The translations under genes and the position numbers were made by a program. The notes under the pieces are model-generated. The model was not told where the DNA came from. It made no database searches and was given only the letters and a program-made list of their open reading frames with translations. Positions 33,142-42,872 of a stretch of DNA of 64,000 nucleotides are shown piece after piece. The stretch covers positions 1 to 64,000 of the forward strand of contig NZ_JAINVH010000030.1 in assembly GCF_020400825.1 (NCBI RefSeq), given 5' to 3'. This DNA comes from Streptomyces sp. HPF1205 (lineage in GTDB: Bacteria > Actinomycetota > Actinomycetes > Streptomycetales > Streptomycetaceae). Every line of letters begins with the position of its first letter. Positions within the stretch are counted from its first letter, which is position 1.

Positions 33142-33340
33142 TCCGGCCCGCCTGGGGTGCGGTGGGGCGCGCGTCGCGGGGGACGCCGCCCGGTGGAGCA
33201 CCGGGCGCGCCCGCGGCTCGGACAGGGGCCCGACCCCCGCGGGTGTCCCGGCCCGCTCCCCCGTCCGCTCCTCCGTCCCCGTTCCCGTCCTGGGCGAGAG
33301 CGCGGTTCCCGCCGCCCCGGGGCTCGCCGGGCGGCGCGGG

Positions 33341-33769
33341 TCACGCCACGGGTACCGCCCACGGAATGGTGATCCACACGGTCTTGCCGCCGTCGTCGGT
33401 CGGGGTGATCCGCAGCCCGCCGCCGGATTCGGCGGCCAGATGGCGGACGATGGCCATGCCGCGCCCGTTGTCCCGCTGGACCGCGGCCGACAGCCGCCGG
33501 GGCCGGCGCGGGTGGCTGTCGGTCACGCCGACGTGCAATTGCTCCGAGCGCTCCAGCCTGACGTCGACGGTGAAGTTCGGCGACCGGTCCGAGGTGTGCA
33601 GCACCGCGTTGGTGGCCAGTTCGGAGACGATCAGCCGGACCGTGTCGTACGCCGGGGCATCCGGCGGCAGTCCCCACCCGGCCAGCAGGGCGCACACATA
33701 GCGCCGGGCCGTCGTCACCGACGCCGGGTCGCTCGGCAGCGTGAGGGTTGCTTCCTGAAGATCTGCCAT
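33341..33769 (-). CDS. RsbW-like ATP-binding protein (HATPase_c)
   Basis: A 142-residue single-domain histidine-kinase-like ATPase. The N box is VRLIVSELATNAVLHT, and the G box is DNGRGMAIVRHLA. Such proteins are anti-sigma-factor-like kinases; in Streptomyces many accompany XRE-DUF5753 and DUF397 genes and modulate development or antibiotic production. Here it is divergent from that pair. The ATG at 33769 (MADLQEATL) was chosen; the ribosome-binding site is weak. Confidence 0.9.
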   Translation of the reverse strand: MADLQEATLTLPSDPASVTTARRYVCALLAGWGLPPDAPAYDTVRLIVSELATNAVLHTSDRSPNFTVDVRLERSEQLHVGVTDSHPRRPRRLSAAVQRDNGRGMAIVRHLAAESGGGLRITPTDDGGKTVWITIPWAVPVA

Positions 33770-34015
33770 GGCGACGCTGGTCCCTTTCCCGCCGTGACCG
33801 GGCTCCGGTGCGGGTGCGATCCGGCCGCGCCCGGATGCGGCCGGTTCGCGCCGGAGTGCCACTCATCGTGCCGCCAATGGGGATCCCGTACCGGACAATG
33901 CATATATCTGTCGCTCAAAACGGTGAACTCTCCCGACGGAGAACGCATTTGGTCGGCACACTGTCGTATCGGCCCCTGTCGGCCGTAACCGTTCACTTCA
34001 GGAGGCACGAGAACG

Positions 34016-34873
34016 ATGGAGCGGGTTCCCGCCGTACGCAGGCGCAGACTCGGGGAGGAGTTGCGCCGGCTGCGCGATCTGGCCGGACTCACCAGTGGGG
34101 AGGCGGCCGGTCTGGCCGGATGGCATCAGTCGAAAGTGAGCCGGATCGAGACCGGCCGCAGCAGCGTGCGCGCGGAGGACGTCACGGTGCTGCTGGACGT
34201 CTACGGGGTGCGCGACCGGGATCTGCGCGACCTGCTGGCGACGCTGGCCGGCAACGGCTACCAGCGCGGCTGGTGGCACGACTTCCGCGACGTGCTGCCG
34301 GTGGAGTACCGCGACTTCATCAGCCTGGAGACGGGCGCGAGCCGGGCCCGTTCCATGGAGAACTCGGTGGTGCCCGGGCTGCTCCAGACGCCCGCGTACG
34401 CGGAGGCGCTCACCCGGGACGTGATGCCCCAGTTGAGCTCGCGCGAGGTGGACGCGCTGGTGAGGGTGCGCATAGCCCGGCAGGCGGTGCTGCGCCAGGA
34501 CCGGCCGCTGGAACTGGACGCCGTACTCGACGAGGCGGTGCTGCGACGCAGCGTCGGCGGGCCCGGGGTGATGGCCGGTCAACTGCGCGCCCTGGAGGAG
34601 GCCGCCGAGCTGCCCCAGGTGAGGCTGCAGGTACTGCCCTTCACCGCGGGCGGACACATGGGAGTTACGGGTTCCTTCGTTGTCTTCTCCTTTCCGAACA
34701 CCTCCGATCTCGACGTGGTTGTTGTCGACCATTTGACGAGTAGTCTTTATGTCGACCGGAAAGAAGACATCAAGGCGTACGGAGCCGCGTTCGACCGATT
34801 GCGGGACCGCGCCCTTTCATACGGGGAGTCCGCGGCGATGATCGCCGCACTGAGGGCCGAGTTGTCGGATTGA
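34016..34873 (+). CDS. XRE-family regulator with DUF5753 domain (WhiJ-like)
   Basis: A 285-residue protein. The N-terminal helix-turn-helix covers about residues 10-65 (LTSGEAAGLAGWHQSKVSRIETG). DUF5753 follows (about 95-280), with ENSVVPGLLQTPAYA and LEEAAELPQVRLQVLPF. Relatives such as WhiJ repress differentiation genes and work with small DUF397 or BldB-like partners. GGAGG upstream supports the ATG. The DUF397 gene follows after 100 bp. Confidence 0.95.
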   Translation: MERVPAVRRRRLGEELRRLRDLAGLTSGEAAGLAGWHQSKVSRIETGRSSVRAEDVTVLLDVYGVRDRDLRDLLATLAGNGYQRGWWHDFRDVLPVEYRDFISLETGASRARSMENSVVPGLLQTPAYAEALTRDVMPQLSSREVDALVRVRIARQAVLRQDRPLELDAVLDEAVLRRSVGGPGVMAGQLRALEEAAELPQVRLQVLPFTAGGHMGVTGSFVVFSFPNTSDLDVVVVDHLTSSLYVDRKEDIKAYGAAFDRLRDRALSYGESAAMIAALRAELSD

Positions 34874-34973
34874 TCCGGCGGTAACGCGATCAACCGGGAA
34901 ATCAACCGAAAACGCACCGGCGCGTGGCTCGTTGTACTTCCGCCAGGCAGAACTGCCGTATAGAGGAGGCTCC

Positions 34974-35207
34974 ATGACCATGCTGTCCCGGTACGTTTCC
35001 CCCAGTACCGCCCTCTCCGGCGCGAGATGGCAGCGCAGCAGCCACAGCACGGCCGCGAACAATTGCGTCGAGACCGCGCTGCTGGCGTCCGGCCGGCTGG
35101 CGGTCCGCGACTCCAAGGACGTCGCGGGCCCGGCGCTTCTGGTCACCCCACGGGCGTGGGCGGCCTTCGTGCGGGCGGTGTCGGACGGTGAGTTCGGCCG
35201 GGCGTGA
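34974..35207 (+). CDS. DUF397 protein, partner of the XRE-DUF5753 regulator
   Basis: A 77-residue protein with the DUF397 core WQRSSHSTAANNCVETA, followed by VAVRDSKD-like LAVRDSKDVAGPALLV and a final WAAFVRAV helix. GGAGG four bases before the ATG fixes the start. In known cases the partner protein relieves repression by the XRE protein. The three genes from 33341 to 35207 form the complete HATPase / XRE / DUF397 triad. Confidence 0.95.
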   Translation: MTMLSRYVSPSTALSGARWQRSSHSTAANNCVETALLASGRLAVRDSKDVAGPALLVTPRAWAAFVRAVSDGEFGRA

Positions 35208-35264
35208 GCCCGGCCCTCTCCGCCCTCCCTCTCCACCTCCCCGTCGCCGTACGGCCGCGCGGCC

Positions 35265-36428
35265 TCATTGCCGGGGCGCGGTGCGCGCGATGACGTCCAC
35301 CGCGTCCCGGACCTCGTCGTCGGTGAGGTCGCAGCGCGCGGTCAGCCGCAGCCGGGAGATCCCGTCGGGCACGGACGGCGGCCGGAAGCAGCCCACCGAC
35401 AGCCCCGCCTCGCGGCAGCGCTCCGCCCACGCCGCGGCCGCCTCGGGCGAGGGCGCGCGGACCGAGACCACGCAGGCGTCCGGCGCGGTCGCCTCCAGCC
35501 CGGCCGCGGTCAGCAGCCGGTGGAGGTCGCGGGCCACCGCGAGCGCCCTGCGCGCGCGCTCGGGCTCCCGCCGCAGCACTCGCAGCGCGGCCAGTGCCGC
35601 GCCGGCGGCCGCGGGGGCGAGCCCGGTGTCGAAGATGAACGTACGGGCCGTGTTGACCAGGTGCTCGACGACGGACGCGGGACCGAGCACCGCCCCGCCC
35701 TGGGCGCCCAGCGACTTGGACAGGGTGACCGTGCACACCACGTCGGGCGCTCCCGCGAGCCCCGCGGCGTGCAGCGAACCGCGGCCCCGCGCGCCGAGCA
35801 CGCCCAGCCCGTGCGCGTCGTCCACCAGCAGCCCGGCCCCGTACTCCCGGCAGACGGCCGCGAGCGCGGCGAGCGGGGCGGCGTCGCCGTCCACCGAGAA
35901 GACCGCGTCGGTGACCATCAGCGCCGGGCCCGCGTGGCCGGCGAGCGCCTTGCGCGCCGCGTCCGGGTCGGCGTGCCGCACCACCTCCCGCCGTGCCCGG
36001 GACAGGCGGCAGCCGTCGATGAGCGACGCGTGGTTGGCCGCGTCGCACACCAGCAGGGTGCCGGGACCGCTCAGCGCGGTCGCCGCGGCGACGTTGGCGG
36101 CGTAACCCGAGGCGAAGACCAGGGCCGCCTCGAAGCCGGTGAACGCGGCGATCTCCGCCTCCAGTTCGGCGTGCAGAGCGGTGCTGCCGGTCACCAGGCG
36201 GGAGCCGGTGGACCCGGCGCCCCAGCGCAGGCAGGCGTCGGCTCCCGCCCGGGTGACCTCCGGATGCCTGGTCAGGCCCAGGTAGTCGTTGCCCGCCAGG
36301 TCGGTCAGCGGGGAGTCGGCCGGGCGCGGGCGCAGCCCCCGGCGCAGTCCGGCGGCCGCGCGCACCGCGGCCTGCCGTTCGGTCCAGGCGAAGGGTCCGG
36401 GCCGGTCGGTGTGCTGGGTTCGGGTCAC
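35265..36428 (-). CDS. bioF: 8-amino-7-oxononanoate synthase
   Basis: A 387-residue PLP enzyme joining pimeloyl thioester and alanine. Motifs visible are GNDYLGLTRHPEV, GAGSTGSRLVTGS near residue 70, LLVDDAHGLGVLG with the PLP-contacting Asp and His, and the Schiff-base lysine in TLSKSLGAQGG. The GTG start has GGGGGA five bases upstream. It is divergent from bioB, so the biotin genes form two units facing a shared control region. Confidence 0.95.
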   Translation of the reverse strand: MTRTQHTDRPGPFAWTERQAAVRAAAGLRRGLRPRPADSPLTDLAGNDYLGLTRHPEVTRAGADACLRWGAGSTGSRLVTGSTALHAELEAEIAAFTGFEAALVFASGYAANVAAATALSGPGTLLVCDAANHASLIDGCRLSRARREVVRHADPDAARKALAGHAGPALMVTDAVFSVDGDAAPLAALAAVCREYGAGLLVDDAHGLGVLGARGRGSLHAAGLAGAPDVVCTVTLSKSLGAQGGAVLGPASVVEHLVNTARTFIFDTGLAPAAAGAALAALRVLRREPERARRALAVARDLHRLLTAAGLEATAPDACVVSVRAPSPEAAAAWAERCREAGLSVGCFRPPSVPDGISRLRLTARCDLTDDEVRDAVDVIARTAPRQ

Positions 36429-36499
36429 GGCGGTCCCCCGGTTCGGGTTGCGGATGCGGGTGCGGGTCGGTGGCCAGAAACGTACCGACTCCCCACACC

Positions 36500-36525
36500 T
36501 GTCAAGAGTGTGGTGATGCCCACAC
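36500..36525. promoter_or_regulatory. Divergent bioF/bioB control region with inverted repeat
   Basis: TTGACA on the minus strand (36505-36500) is a good -35 element for bioF. Immediately upstream GTGTGG (36508-36513) and CCACAC (36520-36525) form a 6+6+6 inverted repeat, and another CCCACACC lies at 36493-36500. These could be sites for a biotin repressor shared by both units; they do not match the BirA or BioQ sites I know. Confidence 0.5.
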
Positions 36526-36592
36526 CCCGCGACACTCCTGTTGTGGGGTCCGGCATTGGCCGGGGGCGGTGTCGTAGGCGAGGATCGCCCTC

Positions 36593-37873
36593 ATGGATCT
36601 GCTGACCACTCTCGTGGACAAGGGGCTGCGCCGAGAGCCGCCCACCCGGGACGAAGCGCTGGCCGTCCTGGCTACCTCCGACGACGAACTGCTCGACGTG
36701 GTGGCCGCGGCCGGCAAGGTGCGCCGCCAGTGGTTCGGGCGCCGGGTCAAGCTGAACTACCTGGTGAACCTCAAGTCCGGGCTGTGCCCCGAGGACTGCT
36801 CGTACTGCTCGCAGCGGCTGGGTTCCACCACGGACATCCTCAAGTACACCTGGCTGAGGCCGCAGGAGGCGGCGGCCGCCGCGAGCGCGGGGGTCGCGGG
36901 CGGCGCCAAGCGGGTGTGCCTGGTGGCGAGCGGACGCGGGCCGACGGACCGCGACGTCGACCGGGTGTCGAAGACGATCGAGGCGATCAAGGAGGACAAC
37001 GAGGACGTCGAGGTGTGCGCCTGTCTCGGGCTGCTGTCGGCCGGCCAGGCCGAGCGGCTGAGGGCGGCGGGAGCGGACGCGTACAACCACAACCTCAACA
37101 CGTCCGAGGGAACCTACGGCACGATCACGACGACGCACACGTACTCCGATCGGGTGGACACGGTCCGGCAGGCCCAGGCGGCCGGGCTGTCCGCGTGCTC
37201 GGGGCTGATCGCGGGCATGGGCGAGACCGACGAGGACCTGGTCGACGTGGTGTTCTCGCTGCGCGCGCTCGACCCGGACTCGGTGCCGGTCAACTTCCTC
37301 ATCCCCTTCGAGGGCACGCCGCTGGCCGAGGAGTGGAACCTGACCCCGCAGCGCTGCCTGCGGATCCTGGCCATGGTCCGGTTCGTCTGCCCCGACGTCG
37401 AGGTACGGCTGGCCGGCGGCCGCGAACTGCACCTGCGCTCCATGCAGCCGCTCGCCCTGCACCTGGTCAACTCGATCTTCCTGGGCGACTACCTGACCAG
37501 CGAGGGCCAGGCCGGCAAGGCCGACCTCGACATGATCGCGGACGCGGGCTTCGAGGTGGAAGGCGCGGGCACCCGGACGCTGCCCGAGCACCGGACCGCG
37601 GCCGGGGCGGTGTGCGGGTCGCACGAAGGCGCCGGGACCTGCGGGTCGCACGAGGGCGCCGGGAGCTGCGGGTCGCACGGGGCCGGGGGGTGCGGCGCGC
37701 ACGGCGCCCGTGACGAGGAGGGGACCGCCGCCGCGTCCGGTCCGGCCCCCGCGACCGCCACCCCGGCTCCGGCGGGCACGCGGCCCGCACAGGTGCCCGC
37801 CTCTGCGGCGCGCCCCGACCTGGTCGCGGTCCGGCGGCGCGGCGCGGGTACGGACCTGCCGCCCAATGCCTGA
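36593..37873 (+). CDS. bioB: Biotin synthase with Cys/His-rich C-terminal extension
   Basis: A 426-residue radical SAM enzyme that inserts sulphur into dethiobiotin. The iron-sulphur motif is CPEDCSYC (C65, C69, C72), and NHNLNTSEG and FLIPFEGTPL are family motifs. The catalytic core ends near residue 330. A low-complexity extension follows: four CGSH-like units (CGSHEGAG repeated) at about residues 342-372, then an Ala/Pro-rich end. The repeats place Cys and His regularly and might bind metal. bioA starts eight bases before the bioB stop, so the two are translationally coupled. Confidence 0.96.
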   Translation: MDLLTTLVDKGLRREPPTRDEALAVLATSDDELLDVVAAAGKVRRQWFGRRVKLNYLVNLKSGLCPEDCSYCSQRLGSTTDILKYTWLRPQEAAAAASAGVAGGAKRVCLVASGRGPTDRDVDRVSKTIEAIKEDNEDVEVCACLGLLSAGQAERLRAAGADAYNHNLNTSEGTYGTITTTHTYSDRVDTVRQAQAAGLSACSGLIAGMGETDEDLVDVVFSLRALDPDSVPVNFLIPFEGTPLAEEWNLTPQRCLRILAMVRFVCPDVEVRLAGGRELHLRSMQPLALHLVNSIFLGDYLTSEGQAGKADLDMIADAGFEVEGAGTRTLPEHRTAAGAVCGSHEGAGTCGSHEGAGSCGSHGAGGCGAHGARDEEGTAAASGPAPATATPAPAGTRPAQVPASAARPDLVAVRRRGAGTDLPPNA

Positions 37874-39182
37874 GCCGCTGCCCGGCCGGCTGTCGCCCGA
37901 CGTGCTGCTGGACCTGGACCGGCAGCACGTCTGGCACCCCTACGGTCCGATGCCCGGCCGCCAGGAGCCGCTGGTCGTGGCCTCGGCCTCCGGGGTGCGG
38001 CTGCGGCTGGCCGGGCCGGCGCAGGGCCGCACCGAGCTGATCGACGGCATGTCGTCGTGGTGGTCGGCGATCCACGGCTACCGGCACCCGGTGCTGGACG
38101 AGGCGGCCCGGGCGCAGCTGGACCGGATGAGCCATGTGATGTTCGGCGGGCTCACCCACGAGCCTGCGGTACGGCTGGCCGCCCGGCTGGTCGACATCGG
38201 TCCCGAGCCGCTGCGGCACGTCTTCCTCGCCGACTCCGGTTCCGTCTCGGTCGAGGTCGCGGTCAAGATGTGCCTGCAGTACTGGCGTTCCCTCGGCCGG
38301 CCGCAGAAGCGGCGGCTGCTGACCTGGCGCGGCGGCTACCACGGCGACACCTGGCAGCCGATGTCGGTGTGCGACCCCGAGGGGGGCATGCACGGCCTGT
38401 GGTCCGGTGTGCTGCCCCGGCAGGTCTTCGCCGACGCCCCGCCGCCCGGCTTCGACGCTCCCGTCGACCCCGCGTACGAGGCGCATCTGCGGAACCTGAT
38501 CGGCCGTCACGCGCATGAGCTCGCCGCGGTGGTGGTGGAGCCGGTCGTGCAGGGCGCGGGCGGGATGGCCTTCCACTCCCCCGGCTACCTGCGGGTGCTG
38601 CGGGAGGCATGCGACGAGCACGGCGTGCTGCTGGTTTTCGACGAGATCGCCACCGGGTTCGGCCGCACCGGGCGGCTGTTCGCGGCCGAGCACGCGGGGG
38701 TCGCGCCCGACGTGATGTGTGTCGGCAAGGCGATGACCGGCGGCTACCTCAGCATGGCGGCGGCGCTGTGCACCACGGAGGTCGCCGAGGGCATCTCCCG
38801 TGGCGAGGTGCCGGTGCTGGCCCACGGGCCCACCTTCATGGGCAACCCGCTGGCCGCAGCCGTGGCCAACGCGTCCTTGGACCTGCTGCTCGGCCAGGAC
38901 TGGGCCGTGGAGGTCAAGCGCATCGAGGCGGGGCTGCGCGAGGGTCTGGCGCCGGCCCGGGACGTCGCGGGGGTACGGGACGTGCGCGTGCTGGGCGCGA
39001 TCGGCGTGGTCCAGCTCGACCACCCGGTGGACATGGCCGCGGCCACCCGGGCGGCGGTACGCGCGGGGGTGTGGCTGCGGCCGTTCCGCGACCTCGTGTA
39101 CACCATGCCGCCCTACGTCACCGGGGATCCGGACGTGGCCGCGATCTGCGCGGCGGTGGTGTCCGCCGCCGCGGCCGGCTGA
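37866..39182 (+). CDS. bioA: Adenosylmethionine-8-amino-7-oxononanoate aminotransferase
   Basis: A 438-residue class III PLP aminotransferase. Motifs include HVWHPYGPM, DGMSSWWSAIHGY, LADSGSVSVEVAVKM, VFDEIATGFGRTG and the PLP lysine in CVGKAMTGG. The ATG at 37866 overlaps the end of bioB by eight bases. It converts the BioF product to 7,8-diaminononanoate using S-adenosylmethionine as amino donor. bioD follows after 192 bp. Confidence 0.96.
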   Translation: MPEPLPGRLSPDVLLDLDRQHVWHPYGPMPGRQEPLVVASASGVRLRLAGPAQGRTELIDGMSSWWSAIHGYRHPVLDEAARAQLDRMSHVMFGGLTHEPAVRLAARLVDIGPEPLRHVFLADSGSVSVEVAVKMCLQYWRSLGRPQKRRLLTWRGGYHGDTWQPMSVCDPEGGMHGLWSGVLPRQVFADAPPPGFDAPVDPAYEAHLRNLIGRHAHELAAVVVEPVVQGAGGMAFHSPGYLRVLREACDEHGVLLVFDEIATGFGRTGRLFAAEHAGVAPDVMCVGKAMTGGYLSMAAALCTTEVAEGISRGEVPVLAHGPTFMGNPLAAAVANASLDLLLGQDWAVEVKRIEAGLREGLAPARDVAGVRDVRVLGAIGVVQLDHPVDMAAATRAAVRAGVWLRPFRDLVYTMPPYVTGDPDVAAICAAVVSAAAAG

Positions 39183-39374
39183 GCGGCGGGCAGGACGGGC
39201 CCCCGCCGGGACGCCGCGACCGGCCGCGTCCCGGCGGATGACGGGCAGACGTGATCACCATCACCTCTGCCAGTGACGGATAGTCGTCCGGTACGCGGGT
39301 AGGGCGCGCTGGACACCGAGAGGGCGTCGCCGTACGGGCGGCGCCTCGAAGCACGGAGCGAAGGGAACGGCACC

Positions 39375-40287
<913 letters not shown>

Positions 40288-40298
<11 letters not shown>

Positions 40299-40665
40299 CG
40301 GTCCAGGTCCGCAGTTCCTCGGCGATCCGGTCGACGCCCGCCGTGCCGTCCTTGACCAGCCGGGCCAGGTCCCTGACCTGCTCCGCGGTGGTGCCGACGG
40401 CCAGACCGCCGGCCACCAGGTAGGCGTACGCCACCGCCGTCGCGAACAGCGCGTTGGACCGCTCCAGGGCGGGCACGTGGAGCAGCAGTTGCAGCAGCGC
40501 GGCGGCCCTGGTGTGCGGGTCGGGGTACACGGGCCGGCCGAATATCTCGGCCTGGTGCCTGCTGACGGCGGCGACGAGCGCGCCCCAGTCCGTGACCTGC
40601 GGGTCGCCGGGGGTGTTGCGCTCGGCGACCATGAGGAGCCACGCGAGGTCGATCTTCAGGGTCAA
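40288..40665 (-). CDS. Doc/Fic-like toxin with degenerate active site
   Basis: A 125-residue protein like those annotated as the toxin part of Fic-family toxin-antitoxin pairs in Streptomyces. The segment aligned to the Fic motif reads HVPALERSNALFATAVAYAYLV, in which the HPFxxGNxR pattern is degraded although an H, an N and the helix remain. Adenylylation or kinase activity is therefore doubtful. The start is TTG at 40665, overlapping the antitoxin stop (TTGA), a classic coupled arrangement. Convergent with bioD. Confidence 0.8.
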
Positions 40666-40907
40666 CGGGCGGTGCCCTCACCCGGCTCGGCGCCGCCCGG
40701 GCCGCCGAACTCCTCGCTGAAGACCGCCTCGTACTTCTTCATGAAGTCGGCGGCCGCGTGGACGAACGCCCTTCCGGACTCCCCCTCGTCCTGCCGGACG
40801 AGTTCCTCGATGTACCGGTTGACGCTGATGCCTCGCTCGGACGCGCGGGCCCTGGCCGCCTCAGCCGTGGCTTCGTCCACCCGCACGTTCAACTGGGTCT
40901 TCGCCAT
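40662..40907 (-). CDS. Ribbon-helix-helix antitoxin
   Basis: An 81-residue protein whose N-terminal half is a ribbon-helix-helix DNA-binding fold (QLNVRVDEATAEAARARASERGISVNRYIEELV). The C-terminal half (HAAADFMKKYEAVFSEEFGG) should bind and mask the toxin. It precedes the toxin gene and overlaps its start, forming a two-gene operon. It should repress its own promoter in the 99-bp interval before the next gene. Confidence 0.9.
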   Translation of the reverse strand: MAKTQLNVRVDEATAEAARARASERGISVNRYIEELVRQDEGESGRAFVHAAADFMKKYEAVFSEEFGGPGGAEPGEGTAR

Positions 40908-41006
40908 GCGCCAACGCTAGCGCCGCAGCGCTAGTAGCGGCAAGGGCGCCTTCTCGGATCGTGAAATCCCCGCCGGGCGGGCGGGACGGGCTGGTGGGAT
41001 ACCCGT

Positions 41007-41435
41007 ATGAGTGATCTACGGATACGGCCCGCCGCCGCACGGGACGCGGCGGCCGTCCTCGCCTTCTGGCGGACCGCCGCCGAGGGCGTCAGCGTCAGCG
41101 ACGATCCGGCGGGAGTGGCCGCGCTGATCGCGCGCGACCCCGAGGCGCTGCTGCTCGCCGAGCGCGACGGTGAGCTGGTCGGCACGGTGATCGCCGGGTT
41201 CGACGGCTGGCGCTGCCACCTGTACCGGCTCGCCGTGCGTCCCGACGTCCGCCGTCAGGGTGTCGCGCGCACCTTGCTGGAGGCCGCGCAGGAACGTTTC
41301 ATCGCACTCGGCGGCCGCCGCGGCGACGCCATGGTGCTGGAACGCAACGAACCCGCCCACCACGCCTGGCGGGCGGCGGGCTACACGCCGCAGGAGCAGT
41401 GGCGCCGCTGGGTCAAGCCGCTGACGGCGGACTGA
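41007..41435 (+). CDS. GNAT family N-acetyltransferase
   Basis: A 142-residue single GNAT domain. It starts LRIRPAAARDAAAVLAFW, with LYRLAVRPDVRRQGVARTLLE (motif A, QxxGxA) near residue 80 and HHAWRAAGYTPQEQWRRW at the end. The length and order match small acetyltransferases of unknown substrate. It is a single gene. Confidence 0.9.
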   Translation: MSDLRIRPAAARDAAAVLAFWRTAAEGVSVSDDPAGVAALIARDPEALLLAERDGELVGTVIAGFDGWRCHLYRLAVRPDVRRQGVARTLLEAAQERFIALGGRRGDAMVLERNEPAHHAWRAAGYTPQEQWRRWVKPLTAD

Positions 41436-41540
41436 ACCGGCGAAGTCGGCCGCCGGGCGCCACGCCGCACCGGCGAAGTCGCGGGCGGCGGCGCGTGCGG
41501 CCGGGCGCCCGGTAGCCGATCATGGGATCGAGGTGTCCCG

Positions 41541-42872
41541 ATGACCGAAGCGCTCCTCCTGGTGCCGGCCGTGCTGCTCGTCCTCGCCTGCGGCGTGTTC
41601 GTTGCGGCCGAGTTCTCGCTGACCACCGTCGAGCGCAGCGAACTGGAACGCGCGGCCCGGGAGGGCGAGCGGGGCGCGCACGCGGCCCTGGCGGCGGTGC
41701 GCACGCTTACCGTGCAGCTGTCCGGCGCCCAGCTCGGGATCACCACGACCGGTCTGGTCATCGGCATGCTCGCTCAAGGGTCCGTCGCCGCACTGCTGCG
41801 CGGGCCGCTGCGGGCCGCCGGGCTGTCCGCGTCCGCCGCGTCCACCCTCGCGCTGGTGCTGGGCACGGCGGTCACGACGGTGGCCTTAATGGTGGTCGGC
41901 GAGCTGATCCCCAAGAACTGGGCGATCTCCCGGCCGCTGCGGGTCGCCACCGCGGTGGCGCCCGCCCAGCGCGCGTTCACCAGGGCCTTCGGACCGCTGA
42001 TCCGCCATCTGGACAACACCGCCAACCGGGTGCTGCGCCGGCTCGGCCTGGAACCGACCGAGGAGCTGGCGTCCGCGCGCGACCCTCAGGAGCTGGTGGC
42101 GCTGGCCCGGCACTCCGCGCGCGCGGGCGCGCTGGAGGCCGACACCGCCGAACTGTTCGTTCGCACCCTGGGCCTGGCCGAGCTCACCGCGGAGAACGTG
42201 ATGACCCCGCGCGTCCAGGTCACCGCCCTGGAGCAGCGGGCCACCGCCCAGGACGTGGCCAACGCCACCCGCGCCACCGGGCTGTCCCGCTTCCCGGTCT
42301 ACCGGGACACCCTGGACTCCGTCATCGGCACCGTCCACATCAAGGACGTGCTCGCCGTACCGCCGGCCGACCGCTCCGGGCTGCCGGTGACCGCGCTGCT
42401 GCGCGAACCGCTGCTGGTCCCCGAGTCGCTGACCGTGGAGCGCCTGCTGGACCGCCTGTCCAGCAGGCAGTCGATGGCGGTGGTCATCGACGAGTACGGG
42501 GGCACGGCGGGCGTGGCGACCATGGAGGACATCGTCGAGGAGGTGGTCGGCGAGGTCCGCGACGAACACGACCCGAACCAGTTGCCGGACCTGCTCCTGC
42601 TGCGCGAGGACCGGGAGGGCCGCCGGGTCTACGACGCGGACGGCGCCACCCGCACCGAGGACCAACTCCGGCGGATCGGGCTGCGCGCGCCGGAGGGCCC
42701 GTACGAGACGCTGGCCGGGCTCGTGGCGCACCGGCTCGGGCGCATCCCGGGGCGCGGCGACACCGTCGAGGTCGGCGGCTGGCGGATCGAGGTGACCGAG
42801 GCGTCCGGGCACCGGGCGGCCCGCGCGCTGCTGGTGTCGCCTCCGCGCGGCGGGGAGGCGCAGGCCCCGTGA
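41541..42872 (+). CDS. CNNM/CorC-family membrane protein with CBS pair
   Basis: A 443-residue protein with an N-terminal CNNM (DUF21) membrane domain (LVPAVLLVLACGVFVAAEFSLTTVER; GELIPKNWAIS), a CBS-domain pair (VMTPRVQVTAL...SRFPVYRD; MAVVIDEYGGTAGVATMEDIVEEVVGE) and a C-terminal CorC_HlyC domain. Family members are linked to magnesium or sodium handling. The stop overlaps the GTG of the second CNNM gene (GTGA). Confidence 0.93.
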   Translation: MTEALLLVPAVLLVLACGVFVAAEFSLTTVERSELERAAREGERGAHAALAAVRTLTVQLSGAQLGITTTGLVIGMLAQGSVAALLRGPLRAAGLSASAASTLALVLGTAVTTVALMVVGELIPKNWAISRPLRVATAVAPAQRAFTRAFGPLIRHLDNTANRVLRRLGLEPTEELASARDPQELVALARHSARAGALEADTAELFVRTLGLAELTAENVMTPRVQVTALEQRATAQDVANATRATGLSRFPVYRDTLDSVIGTVHIKDVLAVPPADRSGLPVTALLREPLLVPESLTVERLLDRLSSRQSMAVVIDEYGGTAGVATMEDIVEEVVGEVRDEHDPNQLPDLLLLREDREGRRVYDADGATRTEDQLRRIGLRAPEGPYETLAGLVAHRLGRIPGRGDTVEVGGWRIEVTEASGHRAARALLVSPPRGGEAQAP

